In this document: piece after piece, positions 12,018-21,125 of the stretch
Numbering within the stretch: position 1 is the first letter of the stretch
Layout: every line of letters starts with the position of its first letter
Virus record (IMG/VR): IMGVR_UViG_3300034404_000014
Coordinates: 1-25,878 of that record
Source of the DNA: a virus
DNA: 25,878 bases
Strand: one strand, 5' to 3'
Program-made: the position numbers and the translations under genes
The notes under the pieces: model-generated
Told to the model about the DNA's origin: nothing
The model's database searches: none
What the model saw: the letters and a program-made list of their open reading frames with translations, nothing else

Positions 12018-12497
12018 TTAAGTTTTTTTCTTCACAATCCCCCTCAAAATCTGCTCTAAAGTTACTACGCTGTCACCTACCTTGTTTTTTATTTTTTCTT
12101 TTTGCGAGACGAGCCAATCATCAGAGGCCCCCACTTCATCTTCATTGTCCTCAATTTCTTCTTCAATTTCTTCATCGTCATCGGTGTCAAAATCTTCTTC
12201 CTCATCTTCTTCTCCTTCCTCTTCTCCTTCAATTTCTTCTTCTATTTCTTCGTCTTCTTCGTCTTCTATCCCTAAAATCTTTTCAATATCATCATCCTCA
12301 AACTCTGCTTCTAATTCCCCTGCTCCTTGAGCTATCATATTCAAATCCCCAGCTGTCTTAATCGCATTCCTAAACTCTCTCGTCAACAATACTCCTCTAT
12401 CTATGTCCCCCTCTTGAAAAGCTTCCTTAGCTTTTTCAAGTATAACCTCAGCTAATATCTTTAACTCCTCTGCTAATTCCTTCCAAGTCTTAGGCAT
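12018..12497 (-). CDS. Strongly acidic protein of unknown function, 159 aa
   Basis: The start follows GAGAGGAGGTGAAATA. The first ~65 residues (MPKTWKELAEELKILAEVIL...) form charged amphipathic helices. Residues ~70-125 are nearly continuous Glu/Asp (GEEEGEEDEEEDFDTDDDEE), and the C-terminus returns to a mixed sequence (KNKVGDSVVTLEQILRGIVKKKT). It overlaps the stop of the 1295-aa gene's frame region by one base and precedes the holin-like gene. Acidic low-complexity proteins can act as scaffolds, chaperones or DNA mimics. Nothing here decides among them. Confidence 0.8.
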   Translation of the reverse strand: MPKTWKELAEELKILAEVILEKAKEAFQEGDIDRGVLLTREFRNAIKTAGDLNMIAQGAGELEAEFEDDDIEKILGIEDEEDEEIEEEIEGEEEGEEDEEEDFDTDDDEEIEEEIEDNEDEVGASDDWLVSQKEKIKNKVGDSVVTLEQILRGIVKKKT

Positions 12498-15400
12498 TAT
12501 TTCACCTCCTCTCTCATTTGTTTTTCCTGAATTCTTCTTTCTATAACCTCAGGTAAATCTCTCTTCGCTATAGTTTTATATGCATCCCATAACTCACTAT
12601 TAAACCGCTTCCTAATAGTCCGCCATAAATCATGCTTCATCTTATCAGGTAAAGCTGATGCTTCTATATCCTCCTTTATCAAAAGCAAAATATCCTCCGC
12701 TCCTTCCTTAATCTCACTAAAATCTCTGTGAGCATTTTTTCGCAACCATGGATGCATGTAATAATTATAATACGCATGACTTAAAGAAGCAAGCAAGCTT
12801 TTGTATACATCCTGAGATTTGCCTACTTTTAGCCCAAACTCCTTTTTTAGCTCTCTTTCTGCCTGCTTTATCTCTCTGTAATTTTGCAACCATCGAGTTA
12901 AAATCTCAGAAACCACCTGTTCTCTGTGCCTGTTTTCAAATAACAGATAAGTTAAATTATCCCGCACCTGAGTTTTTAAACCTACCATATTAAAAACACT
13001 CGCAACTCTTATTACTTCTCTTACTTCAGGTGTTCCCTTGTAAGGATACCTGAGCGTTCCAAACATCTGCACTAACGCAAGCGGAGCAAAATCTTGAATT
13101 GCTTCCAAAAAAATCTCCTGAGCTGTAGGAGCTTCCTCTTTTACAGAACCAAATTTGGGTCTCGTTGCTTCATACATCTTTATAAAAAACCTCATTATCA
13201 TACTTGCTTTTCTATACCAAAACTCAATCCACTCCCCTAACGTTTCTAAACTGACTTTCAAAATCCGCTGGTCAAAACTCATAGTAGGATGAGAAAGAGC
13301 TGTATATAAATTCCTCATGAATGGCAAAATTCCAACCATCTCCAAGGGCTCAATATCAAACCCTAAAAGGTTAAAAGTAAACACTCTGTGATGCCCCCTA
13401 CTATCCACTATAGGAACATGAAGCTTAAACAGTTCAGGCCAATCTTTTAAAAATAATCTTAACCACTCCTTGGGATCTCGCAAATTATAATTATCCCACA
13501 AAGAATGACCATTAAACGCATAATTAGCGTAAACAGACAAATAAAACCTCATCCTCAAAATAGCAGGGAAAAAGTTCATAACCAAAGGAGCATCACCATG
13601 CAACCAAGTTCTAAAGTTATGGAATAAAGTCAAATACCAATCAGGAGCAAACAAAAGCAATCTGTAAAGCTGTGCTCGATTTGGATTAACATAATACCAA
13701 GTATGCAAACCACCATAAATGTAGTTAATAGTGTTCAAATTCTTGACCAAATCATCAGCAGTTAGCAAGCCCTTCTTATAAGCATTAACCAAAGTATATG
13801 CTGTTCTCAGCTTCAACGCTTGGAAATAACCAGCCCAAAGCCATCTCTCAAAACCATGAATTGCATTCAACACCTTATCTGCTTTTAATTTAAGCTCATA
13901 TTTCTCAAACTCTTTCATCAACTCTTTAAAAGCTTCCGCATCCCCCTTCTGTAATAACTCATGAAGAATGTTTTTCCCTGTCAATATATAATTGCCCCAT
14001 AAAGCTTCTCCTTCATTCCATCCAGATAACATAATCTCATTAACCTTATATCCTTGCTTAGTTAATTGATTGATTGTTTCAGCTACTTCTTTCGCCATAT
14101 AACCAAATTCAGGATGGCTTAACCCTCGAAAAGTAACTTGCAAACTATCCATTAAAGCCCTTCCTACAATATCCCAAGCAGTAATCTTATAATTCCCTTT
14201 CAACGCCAAACCAGATAAACTTAACGCTGAAGCATGGAAGAAAGGGGATAGAAATAAGAAAGCCCTTTTCCATAAACGGTTAATAGTATACACTTTACTT
14301 TCTTGCCAAGCTCCAGATGTTCTACCCGTTATTGCTATGAAATAATCCTTCAAAGCATCAAGCATCCCACCCGTCATCTTGACCTTCTTGTCCATTAAAG
14401 TGAATTCATGAACTTTTGTCAATGGATCACCAAGTTTCGCAACTATTTCTGGATGCGCTAAAATTTCATCAATGTGATTGTAAAGATTATGCATGAATTG
14501 AGGCACTATAAACTTATTCGCTATCCATTTAGGAATAGTTAACCCGCCAGTAAACCCAAACTCTTTCAAAACAGCCTCAGCTAATTTTTCTGGTTCATGC
14601 ATTAAATTAGGATGCTTGATTAAAGTTCTTACTATTGTGCTCGGAATACCAATTACTAAAACATCTTCAATACTGTTGTAGAAACGGGGCTTCAATACAG
14701 AATAAGGATGATGACGCATCATGAATTTATACACGCTGTCTGAATAAATACGGTCAATATCTAAAGGCTCCAAAATATCTTGCGGAGTTGCTTCCTTTAG
14801 TCCTAACCTACGTAAAGGATGCTTAAACCCTAAGCGTGGTATATATTGCTCAAAAAATTGCTCAACAATCGGCACATATTCTCTTTGCCACAACTTCTGT
14901 AAACCTTTATAATCGCCTTTCATCAAATTCCAAACTCTGTTCCTGATAAAGAAAAAGTCAGTCCCATGTTTATATGCATACTCACCTAATGTCTCTAAAA
15001 ATGCAGAAAAACTTTGCTCTCTTTTTTTCACTAAGTTTTGAACCATCGAACCAAGCTTCTTTGTGTCAACATTAACTTTTAATCCTTCAATTAATAAAGC
15101 AAATGGGTCATGCCCATGTGATTTAAGAAGCGGTTCAAATAGATAATGTAAAATAACAACCCTACCAGTTCTGTATTTTTTCATTCCCTCTTCTTCATAA
15201 AGACGCCTCATAAAATATAAAGCCAACTTGTTTAACTGTCTTTCTTCTTTTGGTTTACCCTTCAGTGTCAATTCAGGTCCTCTCGCTCTCTTAACAGCAC
15301 CAAGCGTCATACGCCAAGCATTCTCAACAAATGCCTTTTTGCTATCTTCCCAAATCCCCCCTAAATCAGCTTTTATTTTTGCCCAAAACAAATCCCTGAA

Positions 15401-16384
15401 AGTAGGAGCTGGATGCCCTTGTATCACTCGTTCTATAAACGATGCTAAAATAGGACTATTTAAATTGTCCATCTGTAAAAGCTTTAGATAAATTACATCA
15501 GATAATTGCTTCAAAGTATCTCTGGTAAAATTAGGCACATAAAATCTTCGTATATTTTCGTAAAAATGATCATCAAAAAGGTCAGCCCTTCGATGTAAAC
15601 CCTGACGCAGATGCTCTACATACTGTTCAAGCTCTTTTTTAACTTCAGGATGGTCTAAAGCTGAAAAAAGCTCTTGAGCTACTTTAGCTTCTAATAAATG
15701 TGGTTGTAATTTTCCAGAAAGCTTGTTTAAAGTGAGCCAAGCTTCTCTGGAAATTCCAAAAAAATTTTTGTAAAACGCATTTAAAGCCTTATTTACATGG
15801 TTAGGCAACTGTGGAAATTTACTATAAGCAAAATCTACTAAAGTTTTAGATATTTCCTTGCCTGCTTTATACCCAGCCTTCAATCCCTTGCCAAAAGCTC
15901 CTATAAAAGTCCTGCCCAATAAAAAGTCTTTATACACTTCAAACAAAGGCGTAGGCTTGACTTTATCTGTAAAGTGACTAACTGCTTGTTCTCCTAAATA
16001 AACAGTAGATGCTACCTTAAATTCCTCAGCAAAGGGCTTGACATATCTAAACGCCTTTAATTTATCAACATTAGCCAAAAAAGCTCCAATAGCTTCAGCA
16101 GTTTTACCCATTCGCAGAAGCCTTGCAGGCCAAGTCAAAACCCCCACTGTAGGGACAAAAAAGCTAACGACAGTAAACACCGTATCAGTAGCAAATTGAT
16201 ATGCAAACGATTTTATTTCTTCTTTCCTTTTCTTTATCTCCGCTTTGACTTCAGGTGGAGCTGTAAGTTCAAAAACAGTCTCTTTTACTTTTGAAGGAGT
16301 TGGTTGCTCTATAACAAGAGATGACTTCTGAAATTCAAGGTCAGGAGGTAAAATTATGGTTTGGTCTTTCTTTTTAGTACTCAT
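12497..16384 (-). CDS. Very large internal virion / DNA-ejection protein, 1295 aa
   Basis: This is the longest gene in the window. After a disordered N-terminus (MSTKKKDQTIILPPDLEFQK), the protein is helical throughout, with a hydrophobic patch near residues 65-95 (VFTVVSFFVPTVGVL) and many Trp/Tyr-rich helices. Size and position match the T7 gp16 class (about 1300 aa), which sits inside the capsid and enters the host envelope to pull DNA in. I see no N-terminal lytic transglycosylase motif such as gp16 has. A hairpin lies just upstream, and no SD precedes ATG 16384. Function is assigned by length, composition and context; no catalytic domain was recognised. Confidence 0.85.
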   Translation of the reverse strand: MSTKKKDQTIILPPDLEFQKSSLVIEQPTPSKVKETVFELTAPPEVKAEIKKRKEEIKSFAYQFATDTVFTVVSFFVPTVGVLTWPARLLRMGKTAEAIGAFLANVDKLKAFRYVKPFAEEFKVASTVYLGEQAVSHFTDKVKPTPLFEVYKDFLLGRTFIGAFGKGLKAGYKAGKEISKTLVDFAYSKFPQLPNHVNKALNAFYKNFFGISREAWLTLNKLSGKLQPHLLEAKVAQELFSALDHPEVKKELEQYVEHLRQGLHRRADLFDDHFYENIRRFYVPNFTRDTLKQLSDVIYLKLLQMDNLNSPILASFIERVIQGHPAPTFRDLFWAKIKADLGGIWEDSKKAFVENAWRMTLGAVKRARGPELTLKGKPKEERQLNKLALYFMRRLYEEEGMKKYRTGRVVILHYLFEPLLKSHGHDPFALLIEGLKVNVDTKKLGSMVQNLVKKREQSFSAFLETLGEYAYKHGTDFFFIRNRVWNLMKGDYKGLQKLWQREYVPIVEQFFEQYIPRLGFKHPLRRLGLKEATPQDILEPLDIDRIYSDSVYKFMMRHHPYSVLKPRFYNSIEDVLVIGIPSTIVRTLIKHPNLMHEPEKLAEAVLKEFGFTGGLTIPKWIANKFIVPQFMHNLYNHIDEILAHPEIVAKLGDPLTKVHEFTLMDKKVKMTGGMLDALKDYFIAITGRTSGAWQESKVYTINRLWKRAFLFLSPFFHASALSLSGLALKGNYKITAWDIVGRALMDSLQVTFRGLSHPEFGYMAKEVAETINQLTKQGYKVNEIMLSGWNEGEALWGNYILTGKNILHELLQKGDAEAFKELMKEFEKYELKLKADKVLNAIHGFERWLWAGYFQALKLRTAYTLVNAYKKGLLTADDLVKNLNTINYIYGGLHTWYYVNPNRAQLYRLLLFAPDWYLTLFHNFRTWLHGDAPLVMNFFPAILRMRFYLSVYANYAFNGHSLWDNYNLRDPKEWLRLFLKDWPELFKLHVPIVDSRGHHRVFTFNLLGFDIEPLEMVGILPFMRNLYTALSHPTMSFDQRILKVSLETLGEWIEFWYRKASMIMRFFIKMYEATRPKFGSVKEEAPTAQEIFLEAIQDFAPLALVQMFGTLRYPYKGTPEVREVIRVASVFNMVGLKTQVRDNLTYLLFENRHREQVVSEILTRWLQNYREIKQAERELKKEFGLKVGKSQDVYKSLLASLSHAYYNYYMHPWLRKNAHRDFSEIKEGAEDILLLIKEDIEASALPDKMKHDLWRTIRKRFNSELWDAYKTIAKRDLPEVIERRIQEKQMREEVK

Positions 16385-16395
16385 TGTTCATTGTT

Positions 16396-16419
16396 AAAAA
16401 GTCATTTCGATGACTTTTT
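16396..16419 (-). terminator. Perfect 10-bp hairpin between virion genes, terminator-like
   Basis: On the minus strand, AAAAAGTCAT is followed by CGAA and ATGACTTTTT: a perfect 10-bp stem with a tetraloop, ending in five T. It includes the stop codon of the 436-aa gene and ends 11 nt before the ATG of the 1295-aa gene. The stem is symmetrical, so it could act on either strand. It may attenuate transcription into the longest gene or set its translation. The GC part of the stem is short, so termination may be weak. Confidence 0.55.
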
Positions 16420-17712
16420 CTTCAAACCGCCTTTCAATTGTTCTGGTATAGAAACACCATAAGCTCCTAATATTTCTATTACCTCTTCGGGGCTTTCTGC
16501 TTTCCTAAGTATATGTGGCAACCAAACACCGGGGACTGACCAAGGCGTTAACAACTTCTGTTTTTCTAATTCGAATTTGCCACCAAATATTTTTGCATAG
16601 TAATTTTTAATCGCTAACATTTGCTTTTTATACCACTCATTAAATTTTAATTGTTCAAGCGCTATTGCTTTTGCCAATTTTTGAACCTCTGCCCAGTCTT
16701 TATAATGCTGTGCCTTCAATTTTAAGTCTTGCAATGTTAATAAATACCCAATACTATCATTTATAGCTTTCACTCTTTCTGTAGCCAACTTCTTGAAAGC
16801 ATCAGAATAAGTGTAATAATTTTCCATCAATAATTGCCCGGTTAAAACGACAGGTAATAGTTCCTTCTCTTTTTGTAAATCCAAAATAGCTAAGCTGTGT
16901 TCCATAATTTGATTATAAAAATCCAACTGTGTTCCTGCCACTTGCAAAGCTAACTCAAATTTTTTCATCGCTTTTTCAAAATTTTGCATATCTTCATTGT
17001 ACCAATACTGAACTACTTGCGGTATCGCCATATAAAAATAAGGAGCATACTCTGGATGAGCCACCGCCGAAATCGCCCCTAAAGCCATCGCTAAACGCCT
17101 ACCAAACTCAGTCCACTTGTCTGGCTCTAAATTGGGCTTCTCTTTCATTAAATCTGTAAAAATATTCGTAATCAAATTTAATTGTTGCCTCAATAAATCC
17201 ATTTTCTTATCTGCATATTTTTGGTTTATCTTTACTTGCTCTTCTAAATTTTTTTGAATATCATTGTAAATCTTGTTCATTTTTGCTTCATAAGCCTCTG
17301 CTTCTTTTTTAATATTTTCGGGTAAACTTTGAATTAGATTGGCTATCATGTTATAAAGATTGTCAGCCGATAAATCTTGCTGTGCTGAGTTTTTTAAAAT
17401 TTGCTGAGCCAATGGTGGGCTTATTTTCCCTTGATTAAGAGCCGAAATTAACCCCTCAGAAGTATAAGGTAAAATAGGAATAGAAATTTGCTCTACAGTT
17501 TTTGCAGTTAAAGGCTTTTTTGCTGTTGCTTTTTGAGTGCTCTTTAGTTTGGCAGAAGTTGTCTTTTGCGGTTGCGATGCTGTTTGTGAAGCTTCACCAG
17601 ATGAAGGAAATGTTTTCGGTGGAATGTAAAATTCCCCTGTAAGAGGATTTATTGCACCTTCCTGAGTTCCGCTGTGAAAATCAGGGAAAGGTTGCTTAAT
17701 CACCTTCATCAT
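16402..17712 (-). CDS. Coiled-coil internal virion protein, 436 aa
   Basis: The N-terminal ~75 residues are low complexity with Ser/Thr/Lys/Gln (SGEASQTASQPQKTTSAKLK). A long charged coiled coil follows (about 130-180, EAYEAKMNKIYNDIQKNLEE), then helices with aromatic residues to a basic C-terminus (GGLKKKSSK). Position between a 249-aa and a 1295-aa protein corresponds to the middle T7 core protein (gp15). The match is by place and helical character only; it is shorter than gp15. ATG 17712 is doubled (ATGATG), preceded by GGGGGA. Confidence 0.8.
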   Translation of the reverse strand: MMKVIKQPFPDFHSGTQEGAINPLTGEFYIPPKTFPSSGEASQTASQPQKTTSAKLKSTQKATAKKPLTAKTVEQISIPILPYTSEGLISALNQGKISPPLAQQILKNSAQQDLSADNLYNMIANLIQSLPENIKKEAEAYEAKMNKIYNDIQKNLEEQVKINQKYADKKMDLLRQQLNLITNIFTDLMKEKPNLEPDKWTEFGRRLAMALGAISAVAHPEYAPYFYMAIPQVVQYWYNEDMQNFEKAMKKFELALQVAGTQLDFYNQIMEHSLAILDLQKEKELLPVVLTGQLLMENYYTYSDAFKKLATERVKAINDSIGYLLTLQDLKLKAQHYKDWAEVQKLAKAIALEQLKFNEWYKKQMLAIKNYYAKIFGGKFELEKQKLLTPWSVPGVWLPHILRKAESPEEVIEILGAYGVSIPEQLKGGLKKKSSK

Positions 17713-17715
17713 TTT

Positions 17716-18465
17716 TTATCCCCCAAAATCATAATCTCTAAAGCTCCATTGACTTGGCTGAAACACCTGCTTTAACTTACTTGCTATATCTAAATCCTGA
17801 AACGCTAAGTTTAACCCTTGAGTAGTTCCCGTAGAAATTGCTCCTGTTGCACTTGCTAATTCTCCTAAACTCTTACCTAAAGTTGCCCCACCTTGACTTA
17901 ATCCAATCATTCTCCCTGTCCAAATTTGACTACCCGCTTGCATTCCAGTCCCTATTCCTACCCAAGTTACTCCTAATGCCTTCAGCTCCTCCATTAACGC
18001 CTTAATATCAGATTGACCCAACCCCGCCATAGTCAACGCATCCTGCAACTGTTGATTAAGTAAAGCATAATAATTCTGTTGATACCATTTGTCTATCTCA
18101 TTCATTACTTCCTGCTCTATAGAACTTCCCTCTAATCCTCTTGCTGATAACATCGCTTTTGCTTGAGCCTTCTTCTGTGCATATAGTAAATCAAGCTGAG
18201 CCCTATATCTATCATCTAATTGCCCCGTCCTAAATTTTTCTAAAGCTTGAGTAGCTATTTTTCTTGCTTCTTCAGATAAAGGGGTCATCGCCTGTATCCG
18301 AGCGTTCAACCTGTCAAATACTTCCTTTGGGAATTCAAACTTAGGCAACTTAGGCGGCTTAAAAGCACTCATTATTGAAGCAATACCAGATACTATTCCG
18401 ACAATAGAACCAATAGGACCTAAAACTCCCGAAATAGAACTAAAAAGTTTCCCTATAGCACCCAT
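17716..18465 (-). CDS. Probable internal virion / ejection protein, 249 aa
   Basis: The start follows AGAGGAGGTGAAAAC. The N-terminal ~35 residues are Gly/Ile/Ser-rich and hydrophobic (MGAIGKLFSSISGVLGPIGS), a membrane-active profile common in podovirus ejection proteins. The middle is helical and Gln/Ala-rich (YAQKKAQAKAMLSARGLEGSS), with SARG-type wording seen in many phage internal proteins, and the C-terminus is Gly/Thr-rich. By place it corresponds to T7 gp14 or one of the P22 ejection proteins (gp7/gp20/gp16). Function inferred. Confidence 0.82.
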   Translation of the reverse strand: MGAIGKLFSSISGVLGPIGSIVGIVSGIASIMSAFKPPKLPKFEFPKEVFDRLNARIQAMTPLSEEARKIATQALEKFRTGQLDDRYRAQLDLLYAQKKAQAKAMLSARGLEGSSIEQEVMNEIDKWYQQNYYALLNQQLQDALTMAGLGQSDIKALMEELKALGVTWVGIGTGMQAGSQIWTGRMIGLSQGGATLGKSLGELASATGAISTGTTQGLNLAFQDLDIASKLKQVFQPSQWSFRDYDFGG

Positions 18466-18755
18466 GTTTTCACCTCCTCTAAATCTCTAAACCATATTAT
18501 CCGTTTTATATCTTCTTGCTTCCATCTTCGACCCAACTCCCTAAATACAGAAAACTTTGGCTTCCCATAACATTTAAGCAACCAAACTTCATCCTTAGGA
18601 GCATCCATCTTCGCTAAAAACTCCTCAGCTGTTTTTGCTTGCCTTAGTTCCTCATTAGTATAAACCCAAATTAAAAACATTTCATCATCAGCATAAAACC
18701 ATCCCAAATCTATACAAGCTTTAATTAAATCCTGCAAACGCTTTACACTGTCCAT
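18453..18755 (-). CDS. Small protein of unknown function within the virion cluster, 100 aa
   Basis: The protein opens MDSVKRLQDLIKACIDLGWF. It is rich in Trp, Glu, Lys and Asp (ADDEMFLIWVYTNEEL, KDEVWLLKCYGKPKF), with no membrane segment, and looks like a small alpha/beta domain resembling an acetyltransferase-like phage protein by general look only. It overlaps both neighbours by 13 nt, so it belongs to the virion operon. Its SD (AGGA, 5 nt from ATG) is weaker than average here. No family recognised. Confidence 0.75.
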   Translation of the reverse strand: MDSVKRLQDLIKACIDLGWFYADDEMFLIWVYTNEELRQAKTAEEFLAKMDAPKDEVWLLKCYGKPKFSVFRELGRRWKQEDIKRIIWFRDLEEVKTWVL

Positions 18756-19336
18756 ATCTGTCCTAAAATATCCTCAGCCTTTATCCCCTCAAGCCCTATC
18801 TCTTTTAAGTAATTCTGTATGTTTTCTACTAAAGAAGCATAAGATTTTTGCACATCCGCAAACTGTTGTTCTACCTGCGGTCTTGCTTTATACCATTCCC
18901 TGCTCAACCATTGCGGTGCCGTCTTAGCTAAACCATAAGTCACCGCAACCTCAGGCTTATACAACTCCCCTAAAAATTGACTAAGGTTCTCTATATACTG
19001 AGGCGTTAACTCTTTCATTTTCCCTTCAACTGCCTCTTCTTTCCGCTTCGCAAAAAATTGCTTCCATGCCTCAGCTGGAGACCCCGCTACCGTTGATGCT
19101 AACGCTACCCCTGATTGCTCCGCTGGCTGAAAAACCTTAGTATACTCTTCAGAAACTTTATCTCTCACTTTCGGTAATAAATCTCCTAAAAGCTTTTTTA
19201 TCATCTCATCCTTTGATGTCTTCGGAGCTTGCGTCTTTAACCTCGCTATATACGCACTTAAATCTTGTGCACTTCGCATAGCCTTTTTAGCCTTCTTTAT
19301 CTTCTTCTTTTTTTTGCTACTCCCAAATAAACCCAT
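18743..19336 (-). CDS. Putative internal virion or tail-associated protein, 197 aa
   Basis: ATG 19336 is preferred over the GTG at 19345, because that GTG is part of the SD GGAGGTG. The protein begins MGLFGSSKKKKKIKKAKKAM: a short Gly/Phe lead and a very basic run, then helices (QTP-rich region, EAWKQFFAKRKEEAVEG, QWLSREWYKARPQVEQQFAD). The MGLFG start resembles small podovirus internal proteins that begin with a hydrophobic-Gly motif. Its SD lies in the last codons of the upstream gene (GGA GGT GGC TAA). Function is inferred from place in the tail/core cluster. Confidence 0.75.
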   Translation of the reverse strand: MGLFGSSKKKKKIKKAKKAMRSAQDLSAYIARLKTQAPKTSKDEMIKKLLGDLLPKVRDKVSEEYTKVFQPAEQSGVALASTVAGSPAEAWKQFFAKRKEEAVEGKMKELTPQYIENLSQFLGELYKPEVAVTYGLAKTAPQWLSREWYKARPQVEQQFADVQKSYASLVENIQNYLKEIGLEGIKAEDILGQIWTV

Positions 19337-19337
19337 C

Positions 19338-19715
19338 TTAGCCACCTCCTAAACTTATCAAAAATTGCTCTATATCCCGATGCATCAGATACTCTTTATA
19401 AATCGCATCCGCCTCACTTGAAGCCTTAAGTATCTTCGGTATTACCACTATCGGTGGAGTTAACCTTGCCCCTAAATCAGCTATAAACTGATATAAATCC
19501 AAATGGATACGATAATTCCAAAACATTATATCATTCCAATCTTCGTGTTTGATTAACTGTTTCAATGCTACTAAACTCATCAACCGTTCCTCGCCAGTAT
19601 AAGCTTTATACAACGATTGCAAAGTATCCAAAAATTGCAAATGGTCTCTGTCCATATCATACATCCAATCTTCAAGATTGCTATAATACTTTTTGTTAAT
19701 TTTCACATAAAGCAT
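19338..19715 (-). CDS. Small virion-cluster protein of unknown function, 125 aa
   Basis: The protein begins MLYVKINKKYYSNLEDWMYD, helical and acidic/aromatic in the first two thirds (DRDHLQFLDTLQSLYKAYTG), with an Ile/Pro segment (RLTPPIVVIPKIL) and a Gly tail. By order (after the hub/nozzle, before core proteins) and by length it is placed like T7 gp13 (about 138 aa), but I see no shared motif. The SD is weak (AGAAG). Function unknown. Confidence 0.72.
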   Translation of the reverse strand: MLYVKINKKYYSNLEDWMYDMDRDHLQFLDTLQSLYKAYTGEERLMSLVALKQLIKHEDWNDIMFWNYRIHLDLYQFIADLGARLTPPIVVIPKILKASSEADAIYKEYLMHRDIEQFLISLGGG

Positions 19716-19721
19716 CTTCTA

Positions 19722-21125
19722 CTAACCTGTATAATAAAAGTAGTTCACATGACCAAGCACATGCATCGTTAAATTAATTTTATTCACAAAAGCAAAAGCC
19801 CCACTGTCATCAGAGTTTATCTGTATGCCTATCCGATAACCCTTTCTTCCAAAACTTTTCCGATAAATTGATAAATCAGGTCCTATAGCACTATAAAAGC
19901 CCTGATAAAGCCCATAATTGTCATATAAAAAGCTCACTTGAAAATTTCCCTGTCCGTTTATCCACGCTTCTTTAATATATTTGAACCGATTTTGCCCATA
20001 ATCATGCAAAACAGAAAGATAGCTAAATTTATAGTAAGGCCCCCTATCAGAAAATAACTTCCTCAAATTTGTCTGAGAAAAATCATAAGTTTTGCCACTT
20101 GGAGTAAAAACACAATTAACCGCTTTAAACGGCAAATAGAAAAATTGAGCATACTCTAAACTATAAGCTAAAGTTTTATCTTGGGCTAAATATGGCACAA
20201 AAAGAAAACCTTGACCTTGATAATAACCACATCCAGCCCTTACAAAATCCAGATTGTTTAATTGATCAGCAACTATCCAATCTATTCTTTCCAAATTCAT
20301 TCCAGATAAATAAAATATGCCTACACTTGAAACAATTATCAATCTATTCCCTATCTGCAAAATTTTAGCTTTAGAAAAATCATAATTAATCCCCGCATCT
20401 ATGATGTAAAAAGTAGAAGGAGAATTACTCGCCAAAGAAACAGTTAAAATATAAAGCCCCCCATCAGTAAAAATATACAACATATCTTCCCATGGCAATA
20501 AATAACAGATTTTTGAGACCTGAGGATAATTCAAAATTAAATACCCACCACCATTAGCAGTAGCAAATGGATCATCATCAAAGCTCGGGTCTGTAATGCT
20601 TGCACTTGTAAAATGCAAAATCTTGCCATCTCCTATAAAAAGACGTCCCTTAAAGGTTGCTAAACATGTTCCATTCTTACTATAACTTTTTTGCACACCA
20701 GATTTGTAAAATATCACCCTTAAAGGATTTGTTGATAAAGTAACCAAGCAAGCTATCGTAACGTCATTTATAAAAATAGCAGAAACGATATTGCCGTCTA
20801 ATGTAGTTTGATAGGCAACAAACTGATTTTCTAAATCGTAGATATACAAACTGTTTTCCAGCCATCCAACCAACAAATTTGTCGGGGAACTTAATTGATT
20901 ATGATTAAGTGAAGACAAAGATAAAACCACCTCTTTTGGAATACTTATCCAACCATAACGCAAATCAGGTAAAGCATAAAGTTCTAAAGCGTGAAACGGT
21001 TCACGCTTAGTATCCTCTAAATTGGTCGCAAGCCCAAGAATAGGGCTCTCAACATGAAATAAATTACCAAGCCCTTGATATTTTTTATCTACTTGAATGT
21101 TTACAATTCTCTTTCCTTTAGCCAT
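19722..21125 (-). CDS. Probable beta-propeller tail hub/nozzle protein, 467 aa
   Basis: The protein is almost wholly beta, with a repeated pattern of short strands and Gly/Asp turns. Blade-like segments include NLLVGWLENSLYIYDLENQF, GTCLATFKGRLFIGDGKILH, WEDMLYIFTDGGLYIL and GNRLIIVSSVGIFYLSG. This fits the six-bladed propellers of the P22 gp10 (472 aa) and T7 gp12 tail proteins that continue the portal channel and seal DNA inside. The immediate upstream neighbour is adaptor-sized, as in those phages. Family inferred from repeats, length and order. ATG overlaps the previous stop (ATGGCTAA). Confidence 0.85.
   Translation of the reverse strand: MAKGKRIVNIQVDKKYQGLGNLFHVESPILGLATNLEDTKREPFHALELYALPDLRYGWISIPKEVVLSLSSLNHNQLSSPTNLLVGWLENSLYIYDLENQFVAYQTTLDGNIVSAIFINDVTIACLVTLSTNPLRVIFYKSGVQKSYSKNGTCLATFKGRLFIGDGKILHFTSASITDPSFDDDPFATANGGGYLILNYPQVSKICYLLPWEDMLYIFTDGGLYILTVSLASNSPSTFYIIDAGINYDFSKAKILQIGNRLIIVSSVGIFYLSGMNLERIDWIVADQLNNLDFVRAGCGYYQGQGFLFVPYLAQDKTLAYSLEYAQFFYLPFKAVNCVFTPSGKTYDFSQTNLRKLFSDRGPYYKFSYLSVLHDYGQNRFKYIKEAWINGQGNFQVSFLYDNYGLYQGFYSAIGPDLSIYRKSFGRKGYRIGIQINSDDSGAFAFVNKINLTMHVLGHVNYFYYTG

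Noticed and set aside
12082-12330. Plus-strand frame of almost pure Ser
   Set aside because: It is the complement of the Glu/Asp run of the acidic gene (GAA/GAT read as TTC/ATC/TCT), with no SD.
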